Below are positions 7,371 to 16,847 of a stretch of 50,463 bases of DNA, piece after piece; the stretch's first letter is position 1, and each line of letters begins with the position of its first letter. The position numbers were made by a program, and so were the translations under genes. Source of the DNA: Geothrix sp. (lineage in GTDB: Bacteria > Acidobacteriota > Holophagae > Holophagales > Holophagaceae); NCBI GenBank assembly GCA_031292655.1, contig JARLGO010000404.1:1-50463 (forward strand), read 5' to 3'. The notes beneath the pieces were generated by a model. That model saw only the letters and a program-made list of their open reading frames with translations, had not been told where the DNA came from and made no database searches.

Positions 7371-9125
7371 TTGGCGGATCTTTCAAGCTCGAAGCTGTGG
7401 TGGTGGTGGCCGCTCATGGCCCGCCACCGGCGCACCCTCTACTGGGGCCTGGCGGCCACGGTCTGGTGCAGCGTGGCCGCTTCGGTGGTGCCCTACTGGT
7501 CCGGCCGGGCCGTGCACGCCCTGGAGCACCAGGACTGGCACGGCTCGCGGGTCTTCCTGGCCTGGATGTTGGCCTTCACGGGGGTGGCGGGGGTTGGCCG
7601 CTACCTCATGCGCAACACCCTCATCGGCCTCAGCCGGGATGTGGAGCGGGAACAGCGGGAGTCCCTCTACGGTTTCCTGCTGGCGCGGCCCTTCGCGTTC
7701 TATGAGCGGCAGCGGGTGGGGGACCTCATGTCGCGGGTCGGCGACGACGTGGGTACCGTGCGCATGGCCACGGGGCCGGGCCTCATGAGCTTCCTGCAGG
7801 CGCTCTCCATCCTGCCGGTGACGCTCGGCTTCATGTTTCACACAAGCTGGCGGCTCACCCTGGCGGTCATGCTGCCCTTTTCCTTCCTGGTCCTGGGCTT
7901 TTACGTCATCGGGAAGTGGAGCCACCAGGTGCAGCAGAAGCTGCAGCTGGTCTTTTCCGCCCTCTCGACTTACAGCCACGAGACCATCAGCGGCGAGCGG
8001 GTGGTGCAGGCCTTCGGATTGGAGGGCGCCCGGGTGGCCCAGTTCGGCGCCCTCAGCCGCCGACACGCCATGCTCAGCATGAAGCAGTCGGTGCTCTTCA
8101 GCGCTTACGCGCCGCTGTCGGCCTTCATCGGCGGCGTGTCGGCCCTGGTGCTGGTGGCCTATGGGGGGGGCCTGGTGGTCCGGGGCGCCCTGGACTTGGG
8201 CGACTTGGTGGCCTTCACCGGCTTCCTGGCCCTCTTGAGCTGGCCCATGATGAGCTTGGGTTGGGCGGCGAACCTGTTCCAGCGGGGGAAGGCCGGGCAG
8301 GATCGCTTGAACGAGCTGCTGCACAGTCCCGAGCGGCCGCTGCCGCCCGCGGAGGCCATCGGGCTGCCGGAAGTCCCGGCGGCGCTCCGGCTGGAGGGCG
8401 TCCTCCACCGCTTCGACACCGGGCGCGGCCTGGGGCCCCTGGATCTGGATCTGGCCCCCGGCGACAGTCTGGCCGTGGTGGGCGGCATCGGCTCGGGGAA
8501 GACGCTCCTGCTGCAGGTGCTGGCGGGCCTGCGCGAACCCCAGGAGGGCCGGGTGCTGCTGGACCACGAGCCCCTGTCGGAGGCGTCCATCCGCCGCCAC
8601 TGGGCGGGGCTCGGCTGGGTGCCCCAGGAGGCCTTCCTCTTCTCGGACACGCTGCGGGTGAACCTGGCCATGGGGCGGCCCGATGCCACCGAAGCGGAGG
8701 TCCTGGAGATCGCCCGGGTGGTGACCCTGGATGAGCTGATCCGCCGGCTGCCGGAGGGGTTGGACACGGTGGTGGGGGAGCGGGGCGTGGCCCTCAGCGG
8801 CGGGGAGCGGCAGCGCACCGCCCTGGCCCGGGCCCTGCTGCGCCGGCCGCGCCTGCTGCTGCTGGATGACGCGCTGTCGGCCGTGGATGCGGAGACCGAA
8901 AGCCGCATCCTGGAGAACCTGCGGGCCTTCCTGGGCACCTCGACCCTGGTCCTGGCCACCCATCGGGTCTTCGTGGCGGAGACCTGCGCCCGGGTGCTCG
9001 TGCTCAAGGAGGGCGGAGCCGTGCAGCTGGGCCCGCCGGAGGCGCTGGCCGACCAGCCGGGGCCCTTCGCCCGCCTGAAGCGGCTGCAGAGCCTGGAGCG
9101 GGAGCTGGTCAGGGGAGGGCGATGA
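7371..9125 (+). CDS. ABC exporter half-transporter (membrane plus ATPase domains, MdlB/MsbA-like)
   Basis: 584 residues. The N-terminal ~310 residues form a six-helix type I exporter membrane domain. The C-terminal ATPase has Walker A GGIGSGKT (about residue 370), the Q-loop segment WVPQEAFLFSDT, the signature LSGGERQR, Walker B LLLLDDALS and a switch histidine in LATHRV. The start is a TTG, chosen because AGGAGG sits five bases before it. The next gene overlaps by four bases (ATGA), so a FUSC-type membrane protein is made with it. It probably exports a lipid, drug or peptide as a homodimer; no partner half-transporter is adjacent. It is divergent from the binding-protein operon. Confidence 0.9.
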   Translation: MADLSSSKLWWWWPLMARHRRTLYWGLAATVWCSVAASVVPYWSGRAVHALEHQDWHGSRVFLAWMLAFTGVAGVGRYLMRNTLIGLSRDVEREQRESLYGFLLARPFAFYERQRVGDLMSRVGDDVGTVRMATGPGLMSFLQALSILPVTLGFMFHTSWRLTLAVMLPFSFLVLGFYVIGKWSHQVQQKLQLVFSALSTYSHETISGERVVQAFGLEGARVAQFGALSRRHAMLSMKQSVLFSAYAPLSAFIGGVSALVLVAYGGGLVVRGALDLGDLVAFTGFLALLSWPMMSLGWAANLFQRGKAGQDRLNELLHSPERPLPPAEAIGLPEVPAALRLEGVLHRFDTGRGLGPLDLDLAPGDSLAVVGGIGSGKTLLLQVLAGLREPQEGRVLLDHEPLSEASIRRHWAGLGWVPQEAFLFSDTLRVNLAMGRPDATEAEVLEIARVVTLDELIRRLPEGLDTVVGERGVALSGGERQRTALARALLRRPRLLLLDDALSAVDAETESRILENLRAFLGTSTLVLATHRVFVAETCARVLVLKEGGAVQLGPPEALADQPGPFARLKRLQSLERELVRGGR

Positions 9126-11023
9126 GGGCCCTGTCCCTGGACCGCCAGGTGGTGGTGCGGGCCCTGGCCCTGGCCCTGTCGGCCTGGGTGGCCTTCACCA
9201 TCGCGGCGCTCCAGCACATCCACAACCCCTACTGGGCGGCCATGCCCGTCTGGGTGGTGGCCCAGGCCTCCCGGGGCGTGGTGCTGGAGCGGGCCCTGTT
9301 CCGGGTGCTGGGGACCCTGCTGGGGGCCCTGGCCGGATTCGCCATCCTCCAGGTGCCGGCGTCTCCCTACGCGCAGTTCGCCCTGCTGGGCCTGTGGATG
9401 GCCGTCAACGGGGGCCTGACCCATGTCCTGCGCGGCGTCCACGGCTACGGGGCCCTGCTGGCGGGCGTCACGGCGGCCATCGTCGTCATCCCGGCCGTGC
9501 TGGCCCCCGGGGCCTCGCTGAGCCTCGCCACGGCGCGGGTGGAGTGCACCCTCATCGGGGTGGTGGTGGCCACGGTGATCATCGGGCTGGCGACTCCCCG
9601 GTCGCCCAGCCAGGCCTTCTTCGCCCAGATGCGGCGCCTGGCCGCGGACGCGGTGGCCTGCGCCGCGCAGATGCCACGCCGGGGGGCCGCCGCGCTCGAG
9701 GCCGAGGAGCGCCGGATCCTCGGCGAGATCAGCGAGGTCGAGGCCTCCTCCCGGCTGATCCTGGCCGGCTCCTTCGAGGGCTACCGCCGCCTGCACGACG
9801 TGGATTCCCTGGTGGTGGGCTCGCTGGCCATCATGAGCGCCTCCGCGGCCCTCTGGCCGGAGGCGTCCTCCCTGAGCCCGTCGGACGGGGAGTGGGCCCT
9901 CCAGCTGGACCGGGTGGCGGAGCTGCTCCGGCAGGAGGCCGCACCACGGCTGCCCGGGTCCCCTTCCGCCCCGGCCGGGGACCCGCCGGGGACCGAGCGC
10001 CTGAGGGGGGCCCTGGACCGCATCCTGGCGGCCAGCGCGGCCCTGGAACGGCCCCTCCAGGCCGCGACGCTCCGCCCCTTCCGCCGCCGCCTGGCGGTCC
10101 TCGCGCCCCACCGGGAGTGGTCCCAGGCCGGACGCACGGCCCTGGCCGCGGGCACGGCCACCTTCCTGGCCGCGGCCCTGGCCCATGCCACGGGTTCGCC
10201 CCTGGTCGTCCAGGCCGCGGTGGGGGTGAGCATCTTTTCGCTGGTGCTGGGCTCCCTGGCCCTGCCTCAGCAGATCGCCCCCAAGCTGCTGACCGGGGTG
10301 GTGGGCGGCGCCCTCCTGGCCGTGTTCTACCGGCTCGCGGTGCAGCCCGCCCTCGGGTCGACCGTGGGGCTCCTGCTGTCGATGGTGCCCTTCCTGCTGC
10401 TGGGGGGCCTCCTGCGGGCCCATCCCCGCACGGCCATCGCCGGCGTGGATACCAACATGTGCTTCCTGCTGGCCAGCCAGGCGGGCACCACGGCGGTGGC
10501 CAGCCCCGGGGACGTGATCGGAGGGGCGGCCGCGCTGGCGGCGGCGGCGGGCCTGGTGGCGGGCAACTACATCCTGATGCCCCGAAGCTCGGTCAGGCAG
10601 GCCGAAGAGGCCGTGGACCTGATCCGCCGGGACCTGCTTCGCATGGTGGAGTCCGACCCCGGCGCCGTCGAGGATTGGCGCGCGCGGGGGTCCAGGCAGA
10701 TCCTCCGGCTGTCCCTGCACCTGGGGCGCTCCAAGGACCTGGGGGAGCGCTGGCCCAAGGGGATGCTGGCGGTGCTGAGCCTGGGCCAGGCCATCGAACA
10801 GCTGCACGAGCTCCCGTCCCCCGAGGGGGGGGCGGGGAAGGCCGAAGCCCTCCGCACCCTCCAGCACCTGGCGGAGGACCCGCTGCGGACGGCGGTGGCC
10901 CTCCGGAGCCTGGCCGGGCCCCAGGCCGGGGAAGCCCTGGGCCGGGTGCTTCTCGACCTGGCCCAGAGCCTGGAGGCCTCGACGGACCTGCTGGCCTTCG
11001 GCCGGCCTGGGCCAGAGGCCTGA
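9122..11023 (+). CDS. FUSC-family membrane protein (aromatic acid exporter/YccS-like)
   Basis: 633 residues with the two-block layout of the fusaric-acid-resistance superfamily. There is an N-terminal group of hydrophobic helices (about residues 12-160, including the NPYWAAMPVWVV segment), a long soluble helical middle (about 165-330), and a second group of membrane helices (about 340-490). A soluble C-terminal tail ends the protein. Members such as AaeB and YccS export aromatic acids or act in envelope stress; the substrate is not predictable here. No HlyD-type adaptor is adjacent, unlike many FUSC pumps. Its ATG overlaps the stop of the ABC exporter gene, so the two are very probably co-translated. 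Confidence 0.85.
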   Translation: MRALSLDRQVVVRALALALSAWVAFTIAALQHIHNPYWAAMPVWVVAQASRGVVLERALFRVLGTLLGALAGFAILQVPASPYAQFALLGLWMAVNGGLTHVLRGVHGYGALLAGVTAAIVVIPAVLAPGASLSLATARVECTLIGVVVATVIIGLATPRSPSQAFFAQMRRLAADAVACAAQMPRRGAAALEAEERRILGEISEVEASSRLILAGSFEGYRRLHDVDSLVVGSLAIMSASAALWPEASSLSPSDGEWALQLDRVAELLRQEAAPRLPGSPSAPAGDPPGTERLRGALDRILAASAALERPLQAATLRPFRRRLAVLAPHREWSQAGRTALAAGTATFLAAALAHATGSPLVVQAAVGVSIFSLVLGSLALPQQIAPKLLTGVVGGALLAVFYRLAVQPALGSTVGLLLSMVPFLLLGGLLRAHPRTAIAGVDTNMCFLLASQAGTTAVASPGDVIGGAAALAAAAGLVAGNYILMPRSSVRQAEEAVDLIRRDLLRMVESDPGAVEDWRARGSRQILRLSLHLGRSKDLGERWPKGMLAVLSLGQAIEQLHELPSPEGGAGKAEALRTLQHLAEDPLRTAVALRSLAGPQAGEALGRVLLDLAQSLEASTDLLAFGRPGPEA

Positions 11024-11046
11024 TCAGGACCCTTCGCGGGTGCGGG

Positions 11047-12678
11047 TCAACTCCCCTCGCGGAACGTCACCTTGTTGATCTCCGCGAAGGTGGTGATCCC
11101 CGACCGCACCTTCTCGATGGCGCTCTCGCGGAGGAACTGCATGCCCCCCCGGCGGGCGGCGGCCTTCACCTCGCGTACGGGGGCCCGCTGGACGAGCAGT
11201 TCCCGGATCTCGTCGTTGAGGCCCATGAACTCGATGATGGCCTGCCGGCCCCGGAAGCCGGTGCCGTGGCAGTCCACGCAGCCCACGCGGTCGAAGAGGG
11301 TGGCGCTGCGCAGCCAGGCCTCGTCCACGCCGTTCTCCTCCAGCTCCTGGGGCGAAGGCGGCGGGGCAGGGCGCTTGCACTTGGGGCAGAGCACCCGGAC
11401 GAGGCGCTGGGCGAGGATGCAGTTGAGGGAGGAGACGAAGTTGTGGACTTCGACACCCATGTGCTGGAAGCGGCCCAGCACGTCCAGCACGTTGTTCGCG
11501 TGGACCGTGGTGAAGACGAGGTGGCCGGTGAGGGCCGACTGGATGGCGATTTGCGCCGTTTCGGGGTCGCGGATCTCGCCCACCAGGATCTTGTCGGGAT
11601 CGTGGCGGAGGATGGACCGCAGGCCCAGTGCGAAGGTGAGGCCCTTCTTCTCGTTCACGGGGATCTGGGTGACGCCTTCGAGCTGGTACTCGACGGGGTC
11701 CTCGATGGTGATGATCTTGTCCTCGGGGGCCTTGATCTCGCTGAGTACGGCGTAGAGGGTGGTGGTCTTGCCCGAGCCCGTGGGTCCCGTCACGAGGAAC
11801 ATGCCGTAGGGCTCACGGGCGAAGCGGCGCAGGCGCTTCAGCTCATGGTCGGAAAATCCCAGGATCTCCAGCGTCAGGGTCTGGAACTCCTCGGTGAGGT
11901 TCTCCTTGTCGAGGATGCGGATGACCGCGTCCTCGCCATGGATGGTGGGCATGATGCTGACGCGGAAGTCGATGGCCCGGCCCCGCACCTTGAGCTTGAA
12001 GCGGCCGTCCTGGGGTTTCCGCTTCTCGGCGATGTCCAGCTCGGACATGACCTTGATGCGGCTGATGATGGGCGAGGCGAAGCGCCGGTCGATGGGCTCG
12101 GCGGCGGGGTAGAGGCTGCCGTCGATGCGGTACTTAATCTGGAAACCCGTGGCCGTGGTCTCCAGGTGGATGTCCGAGGCCCGCCGCTGCAAGGCGTTGA
12201 AGATGGTGGTGTCCACCAGGCGGACGATGGGGGCCTCGTCCTTGTCCGTGAGGCGCTCCAGGTCCAGGACCTCGTCATCCCAGTCCTCCTCGTGCATCAC
12301 CTGGACCTTGAGGGCCTCGCCGGCCTCGTCCATGACCTTCTGGCCGCTCTCGGATTTCTTGAGCACCTCCTGGATCTGGGCCAGGGGGGCCCCGGCGAAG
12401 CGCAGGGGTCGTTTTAATCTCAGCCGCAGCATGTCCTGGGTGGGGATATCCAGGGGATCGGCCATGGCCAACCACAGGATCCCCTCCCGCTCCTGGACGG
12501 GCACGAAATGATGTTTGAACATCAGATCCAGGGGCAGGGCCTGAAAGAGGCCGAAATCCACCGGCTCGCGGGTGAGATCGAGGGTGGGATACAGCTCGCG
12601 GGCCGACCGGAAGTCGTTTAGATTGCGCTCGGTAGGCTCGGCCGCCTCCGCGGGAACCGGGGTTTTGGGTGTCGACAT
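11047..12678 (-). CDS. GspE/PilB-type secretion/pilus assembly ATPase
   Basis: 543 residues, full family length. The N-terminal MshEN-like domain (about 30-150) is followed by a GspE/PilB ATPase. Walker A GPTGSGKTTT is near residue 297, Asp box IITIEDPVEY follows, then Walker B ILVGEIRDPETA and the His box TGHLVFTTVHANN. A zinc-binding cysteine set is seen as C-P-K-C and C-V-D-C in the C-terminal part. The protein powers assembly of type IV pili or a type II secretion pseudopilus from the cytoplasmic face. No pilC, pilT, pilM or secretin gene lies next to it, so it is a single-gene unit divergent from nuoA. PilR-like and prepilin genes lie about 21 kb away at 33651-35710. Confidence 0.93.
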   Translation of the reverse strand: MSTPKTPVPAEAAEPTERNLNDFRSARELYPTLDLTREPVDFGLFQALPLDLMFKHHFVPVQEREGILWLAMADPLDIPTQDMLRLRLKRPLRFAGAPLAQIQEVLKKSESGQKVMDEAGEALKVQVMHEEDWDDEVLDLERLTDKDEAPIVRLVDTTIFNALQRRASDIHLETTATGFQIKYRIDGSLYPAAEPIDRRFASPIISRIKVMSELDIAEKRKPQDGRFKLKVRGRAIDFRVSIMPTIHGEDAVIRILDKENLTEEFQTLTLEILGFSDHELKRLRRFAREPYGMFLVTGPTGSGKTTTLYAVLSEIKAPEDKIITIEDPVEYQLEGVTQIPVNEKKGLTFALGLRSILRHDPDKILVGEIRDPETAQIAIQSALTGHLVFTTVHANNVLDVLGRFQHMGVEVHNFVSSLNCILAQRLVRVLCPKCKRPAPPPSPQELEENGVDEAWLRSATLFDRVGCVDCHGTGFRGRQAIIEFMGLNDEIRELLVQRAPVREVKAAARRGGMQFLRESAIEKVRSGITTFAEINKVTFREGS

Positions 12679-12764
12679 GGATGCATCCTACCGGAAGGAG
12701 GCGGCACCCGGATGGCCGTATTCGGGCAAGGGTCACAACCGACCGTGCGGTCATGTCTGAAACA

Positions 12765-12794
12765 TTGACCCCACCGCGGCCGGCAGACCACAAT
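12765..12794 (+). promoter_or_regulatory. Possible promoter of the nuo operon
   Basis: TTGACC at 12765-12770 resembles a -35 box and CACAAT at 12789-12794 a -10 box, 18 bases apart, ending about 20 bases before the nuoA ATG. The upstream stretch also has GGTCA and TGACC as inverted halves separated by 12 bases (12749-12770), a possible operator. This is pattern matching in a 136-base divergent intergenic region; sigma-factor preferences of this organism are unknown. Confidence 0.28.
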
Positions 12795-12814
12795 CAGAAG
12801 GTTCGGGAGGACCC

Positions 12815-13168
12815 ATGCGTGGGTATGCACCAATTCTGCTTCTGGTTCTCATCGCCACGGTCCTGCCGCCCCTGGTCTGGACCCTGTCCAAGCTGCTGAG
12901 ACCCACGTTCGCCAGCGCCAATAAGTACTCGGCCTACGAGTGCGGCATCACCGCCCCCACCGAAGCCCGGGAGAAGTTCAGCGTCCGCTACTACCTGGTG
13001 GCCGTGATGTTCCTCGTGTTCGATGTCGAGACCGTCTTCCTCATGCCCTGGGCGATCCAGATGAAGGAACTGGCGGTGTTCGGCCTCATCGAGATGGGCA
13101 TGTTCCTCTTCCTGCTGCTGTTCGGCTACGGCTACATCTGGACCAAGGGAGCCCTGACATGGGAGTAA
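12815..13168 (+). CDS. nuoA: NADH-quinone oxidoreductase subunit A
   Basis: 117 residues, standard length. Small membrane subunit of complex I that helps form the quinone-site/proton-channel junction. It has three hydrophobic helices and the conserved [11 protein letters not shown] segment with its single loop cysteine, followed by the F-S-V-R-Y-Y-L-V-A motif and F-D-V-E-T-V-F at the second helix. GGAGG lies six bases before the ATG. It opens the eleven-gene nuo operon and overlaps nuoB by ten bases. The gene is divergent from the PilB-type ATPase gene, so the 136 bases between them should hold the operon promoter. Confidence 0.96.
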   Translation: MRGYAPILLLVLIATVLPPLVWTLSKLLRPTFASANKYSAYECGITAPTEAREKFSVRYYLVAVMFLVFDVETVFLMPWAIQMKELAVFGLIEMGMFLFLLLFGYGYIWTKGALTWE

Positions 13169-13668
13169 ATCAGCCGACCGCCCTGGAGCATGTGCTCATC
13201 ACCACCAAGGTAGAGAAGGTCATCAACTGGGCCCGGGCTTCCAGCGTGTGGCCCATGACCTTCGGCCTGGCCTGCTGCGCCATCGAGATGATGGCCGCGG
13301 GCGCCAGCAAGTTCGATTTCGACCGCTTCGGCGCGGGCATCTTCCGCGCCACGCCGCGCCAGAGCGACCTGATGATCGTGGCCGGCACCGTCACCTACAA
13401 GATGGCCCCCGTGATCAAGAAGCTCTATGACCAGATGCCCGAGCCCAAGTGGGTGATCGCCATGGGTTCCTGCGCCACCGCCGGCGGCCCCTTCGATTCC
13501 TACCACACCATCCAGGGCGTGGATAAGGTCATCCCGGTGGACGTCTTCATCCCGGGCTGTCCGCCCCGGCCGGAAGCGCTCATCTACGGGTTCCTGAGGC
13601 TGCAGGACAAGATCATGACCAGCAGCATCGCTGACCGGTACAAGGAAATCTTCGAGGAGGTCGGCTGA
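13159..13668 (+). CDS. nuoB: NADH-quinone oxidoreductase subunit B
   Basis: 169 residues. Peripheral-arm subunit that carries the terminal [4Fe-4S] cluster N2 and passes electrons to quinone. Cluster ligands are visible: the adjacent cysteines in [10 protein letters not shown], one in [10 protein letters not shown] and one in [13 protein letters not shown]. The ATG lies inside the end of nuoA (ten-base overlap), giving the N-terminus [13 protein letters not shown] longer open frame runs further upstream but only shadows nuoA. The nuoC start overlaps its stop by one base (TGATG). Confidence 0.97.
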   Translation: MGVNQPTALEHVLITTKVEKVINWARASSVWPMTFGLACCAIEMMAAGASKFDFDRFGAGIFRATPRQSDLMIVAGTVTYKMAPVIKKLYDQMPEPKWVIAMGSCATAGGPFDSYHTIQGVDKVIPVDVFIPGCPPRPEALIYGFLRLQDKIMTSSIADRYKEIFEEVG

Positions 13669-14546
13669 TGACGGAACCGATCGATCCCCAGGCCCCGGGG
13701 GCGCCCGAGGCTCCAGCGGGGCCCTACGTCTACGACTACATGGCGGCGCCGAACCGGCAGGTCGTCCTGCCGAAGACCGTGCCCCTGCCCAGCCTGCGCA
13801 CCTACCAGGCCGAGGTGGCCGCGGCCGCGGCCGCGGACGAGGCCAAGTGGCAGAAGCAGCTGGCCGATTTCGAGGTGGCCAAGGCCAAGGCCGAAGCCGA
13901 GGGCAAGGATGCGCCCAAGGCCCCGGTGCGCGCCGTGCCCCGCAAGGATGACAACGATCTGAAGACGCCCTGGCCCACCGAGGCCCAGGACCCGGACCTG
14001 CTGAAGCTGCGGGAACTGCTGGGCGACCGGGTCGAGGAGGCCTTTGAACAGGCGGGCGAACTCGTCTGCCAGGTGAAGAAGGAAGCCATCCTCGAGGCGC
14101 TCCGGGCCTGCCGGGACGAGGCCGCCCTCAAGTACGAGATGCTGGCCGACCAGTCCGCCACCCACTATCCGGCGGCCAAGGATTTCGCGTTCTCGGTGGT
14201 CTACCACCTGACCAGCATCAGCCGCCGCAAGCGCCTCCGCCTGCGGATCCTGGTGCCGGAGGGCTTCATTCCCGAGAGCGCCTGCCCCCTCTATCCCAGC
14301 GCCAACTGGATGGAGCGCGAGATCTACGACATGCTCGGCATCCGGTTCGCGAACCATCCCGACATGACCCGCATCCTCTGCCCGGAGGACTGGGAGGGCT
14401 ACCCCCTCCGCAAGGAGTACCCGACCGTGGGGCTGGGCCAGCGCGACATCGACTTCCGGGACGATCGCGGCGGCGTGCTCAATCGCCTCGCGATGGAGAA
14501 GGCCGGCCAGATGGGCATCAACCTGAAGCAACCCAAGGCGGACTAG
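13668..14546 (+). CDS. nuoC: NADH-quinone oxidoreductase subunit C with N-terminal extension
   Basis: 292 residues, clearly longer than the usual 160-220. The conserved 30-kDa-subunit domain occupies about residues 150-290, with YPSANWMEREIYDMLGI and the later L-C-P-E-D-W-E-G-Y-P-L-R-K motif. NuoC sits in the Q module with NuoB and NuoD. The first ~110 residues are unusual: a Pro/Ala start, then a charged Ala/Lys/Glu-rich helix (residues 45-90), then a linker. The start is fixed by the TGATG overlap with nuoB. The extension is in frame and carries the same codon use as the rest, so I see no sign of a mis-joined frame. Confidence 0.94.
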   Translation: MTEPIDPQAPGAPEAPAGPYVYDYMAAPNRQVVLPKTVPLPSLRTYQAEVAAAAAADEAKWQKQLADFEVAKAKAEAEGKDAPKAPVRAVPRKDDNDLKTPWPTEAQDPDLLKLRELLGDRVEEAFEQAGELVCQVKKEAILEALRACRDEAALKYEMLADQSATHYPAAKDFAFSVVYHLTSISRRKRLRLRILVPEGFIPESACPLYPSANWMEREIYDMLGIRFANHPDMTRILCPEDWEGYPLRKEYPTVGLGQRDIDFRDDRGGVLNRLAMEKAGQMGINLKQPKAD

Positions 14547-14555
14547 GAGTGGACG

Positions 14556-15656
14556 GTGTTTAAGAACGAGGAAATGGAGATCAACCTCGGGCCGCAGCAC
14601 CCCTCCACCCACGGTGTGCTCCGGGTGAAGCTGCGCCTCGACGGTGAGACCGTCACCAAGTGCACGCCGGTCATCGGCTATCTGCACCGCGGGGTCGAGA
14701 AGATCTGCGAGAACCAGACCTACTTCCAGGGGCAGGTGTGGACGGACCGCATGGACTATGTGGCCTCCATCAGCAACAATCTGGGCTGGGCCGAGGGCGT
14801 GGAGAAGCTGTTCGGCATCGAGGTGCCGCGGCGGGCCAAGTACATCCGCACCATGCTCACCGAGCAGAACCGCCTCGCCTCCCACCTGCTGTGGCTGGCG
14901 ACCCACGCCCTGGACATCGGGGCCATGACGGTCTTCCTCTACGCCTTCCGGGAACGCGAGTACCTGCTCGACCTCTTCGAGGCCTTCTGCGGCGCGCGCC
15001 TGACCACCACGGCCTTCCGCATCGGCGGCCTGCGGGAGGACCTGCCCCCGGGCTTCATCAAGAGCGCCCAGGCCTTCCAGGACCGTTTCCTGGCCTGCAT
15101 CGATGAATACGAGGACCTCCTCACCGAGAATCGGATCTGGAAGAAGCGCACGGTCGGGGTGGCCAAGCTCAATGCGGAGGACTGCATCGCCCTGGGCGTG
15201 ACGGGCCCCGTGCTGCGCGCGGCGGGCGTGCCCTACGACATCCGCAAGGCCTTCCCCAACGCGGCCTACGCGGAAATGGACTTCGAGATCCCCACCCGCC
15301 CCGAGGCGGACACCTACGCCCGGTACCTGGTGCGCCTGGCCGAGATGCGGCAGAGCCACCGCATCATCCAGCAGTGCATCGACGGCCTGCCCGAAGGCCC
15401 CGTGATGGCCAAGATCCCCAAGATCCTCCGGTCGGAGGTGAACGAGGTCTACCATCCCATCGAGGCCCCCAAGGGCGAGCTGGGCTACTACTTCGTAGGC
15501 GAGAAGGGCGGCACCATGCCCTATCGCATGCATGTCCGGGCCCCGAGTTTCGTGAACCTGCAGGCCCTCTCCAAGATGACCGAAGGCCGACTCCTGGCCG
15601 ACGTGATCGCCGCCATCGGCACCCTCGACGTGGTGCTGGGCGAGATTGACCGCTGA
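14556..15656 (+). CDS. nuoD: NADH-quinone oxidoreductase subunit D
   Basis: 366 residues. The 49-kDa subunit that forms the quinone pocket together with NuoB. The family start [12 protein letters not shown] is seen at residues 12-23, the loop histidines in this motif bind near quinone, and the protein ends with the conserved [12 protein letters not shown] start at 14556, preceded by AGGAG that overlaps the nuoC stop. It is not fused to nuoC. It is followed directly by nuoH, so nuoE, nuoF and nuoG are absent from the place they hold in most 14-gene nuo operons. Confidence 0.97.
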   Translation: MFKNEEMEINLGPQHPSTHGVLRVKLRLDGETVTKCTPVIGYLHRGVEKICENQTYFQGQVWTDRMDYVASISNNLGWAEGVEKLFGIEVPRRAKYIRTMLTEQNRLASHLLWLATHALDIGAMTVFLYAFREREYLLDLFEAFCGARLTTTAFRIGGLREDLPPGFIKSAQAFQDRFLACIDEYEDLLTENRIWKKRTVGVAKLNAEDCIALGVTGPVLRAAGVPYDIRKAFPNAAYAEMDFEIPTRPEADTYARYLVRLAEMRQSHRIIQQCIDGLPEGPVMAKIPKILRSEVNEVYHPIEAPKGELGYYFVGEKGGTMPYRMHVRAPSFVNLQALSKMTEGRLLADVIAAIGTLDVVLGEIDR

Positions 15657-15667
15657 GGACGACACCG

Positions 15668-16837
15668 ATGCCGATCCAAGCCATTCCGATGACGCTTACC
15701 CAGACCCTGGTCATGGGCCTGCTCCAGATCGTGGTCGTGTTGATCGCGGTCTTCCTTATCGTGCCCCTGCTGACCTTCGCCGAACGCAAGGTGATCGGCT
15801 ACATCCAGGTCCGCCTGGGCGCCACCCGCCTCGCCGGCGGCCACGTGGGGATCACCGGGCCCATGAACCGGATCATGTGGAGCATGGGCAAGGTGCCCGT
15901 GCTCTCCATCCTCCGCGGCCTGCCCATCATCATCGCCGATGCCCTCAAGCTCATCACCAAGGAGGACATCATCCCGGCCAAGGCGGATCGCGGCGTGTTC
16001 ACGTTGGCCCCCATCATTTCCGTGATGGCCGCCTTCGGCGTCTTCGCCGCCGTCGCCTACTATCCCGGCGTGATGTTCATCCTGCCCAAGGGCTTTCCCA
16101 TCATCGGCGGCCTGCCCTTCCAGGGCTTCATCACCGACGTCAACGTGGGCCTGCTCTTCATCCTCGGCCTGGCCTCCGTCGGGGTGTACGGCATCGTCCT
16201 GGGCGCCTGGGCCTCGAACTCGAAGTACCCCCTCCTCGGCGGCCTGCGCTCCGCCGCCCAGATCGTCAGCTACGAAGTGCCGCTGACCCTGAGCCTGCTG
16301 GTGCCCGTGCTGCTGGCCGGGAGCCTCAACTTCAAGGACATGTCCGTCCTGCTGGCCACGGGCAAGGGCCTCCACCCCCTGGCCATCATCCCCCTGTTCA
16401 TCGGCTTCTTCGTCTACCTGACCTGCGGCTTCGCGGAAACCAATCGCGTCCCCTTCGACCTCCCGGAGGCGGAAACCGAGCTGGTGGCGGGCTTCCATAC
16501 CGAGTACTCGGGCATGAAGTTCGGATTCTTCTACCTGGCCGAATACGCCAACATGATCGTCGTTTCGGCCCTCGCCACGGCCTTCTTCCTGGGCGGGCAC
16601 TACCTGCTACCCTTCGGCCTCCAGCGGTTCATCCCCGAGACGGTGCCCTTCCTCGGCCAGCCCAGCTTCATCTTCTTCCTGGGCAAGGTCTCGTTCATCC
16701 TGTTCGTCTTCCTGTGGGTCCGCGCCACGCTGCCGCGCTACCGGTACGACCAGCTCATGGACGTGGCCTGGAAGTACCTGCTCCCGCTGACCCTGGTGAA
16801 CCTGTTCATCGCGGCCCTCATCCGCTTCGCGTTCTGA
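15668..16837 (+). CDS. nuoH: NADH-quinone oxidoreductase subunit H
   Basis: 389 residues, slightly longer than the common 320-350. Membrane subunit that connects the quinone chamber to the proton-pumping arm, with eight or more hydrophobic helices. Conserved loops include LLTFAERKVIGYIQVRLG near residue 40 and the charged ETNRVPFDLPEAETELVAGF loop near residue 260, which lines the quinone channel. Ribosome site GAGGAC lies upstream of the ATG. The extra residues lie between helices (an insertion around the PKGFPIIGG stretch). Confidence 0.96.
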   Translation: MPIQAIPMTLTQTLVMGLLQIVVVLIAVFLIVPLLTFAERKVIGYIQVRLGATRLAGGHVGITGPMNRIMWSMGKVPVLSILRGLPIIIADALKLITKEDIIPAKADRGVFTLAPIISVMAAFGVFAAVAYYPGVMFILPKGFPIIGGLPFQGFITDVNVGLLFILGLASVGVYGIVLGAWASNSKYPLLGGLRSAAQIVSYEVPLTLSLLVPVLLAGSLNFKDMSVLLATGKGLHPLAIIPLFIGFFVYLTCGFAETNRVPFDLPEAETELVAGFHTEYSGMKFGFFYLAEYANMIVVSALATAFFLGGHYLLPFGLQRFIPETVPFLGQPSFIFFLGKVSFILFVFLWVRATLPRYRYDQLMDVAWKYLLPLTLVNLFIAALIRFAF

Positions 16838-16847
16838 GGGAGGACCC

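Noticed and set aside
8159-10867. Long minus-strand open frame antisense to the ABC exporter and FUSC genes
   Set aside because: Composition is His/Gln/Gly/Arg-rich and it lies opposite two well-supported proteins; typical antisense frame in high-GC DNA.
9394-12417. Open frame of about 1000 codons spanning FUSC and the PilB-type gene
   Set aside because: It crosses two real genes on opposite strands and shows no domain; a compositional artefact.
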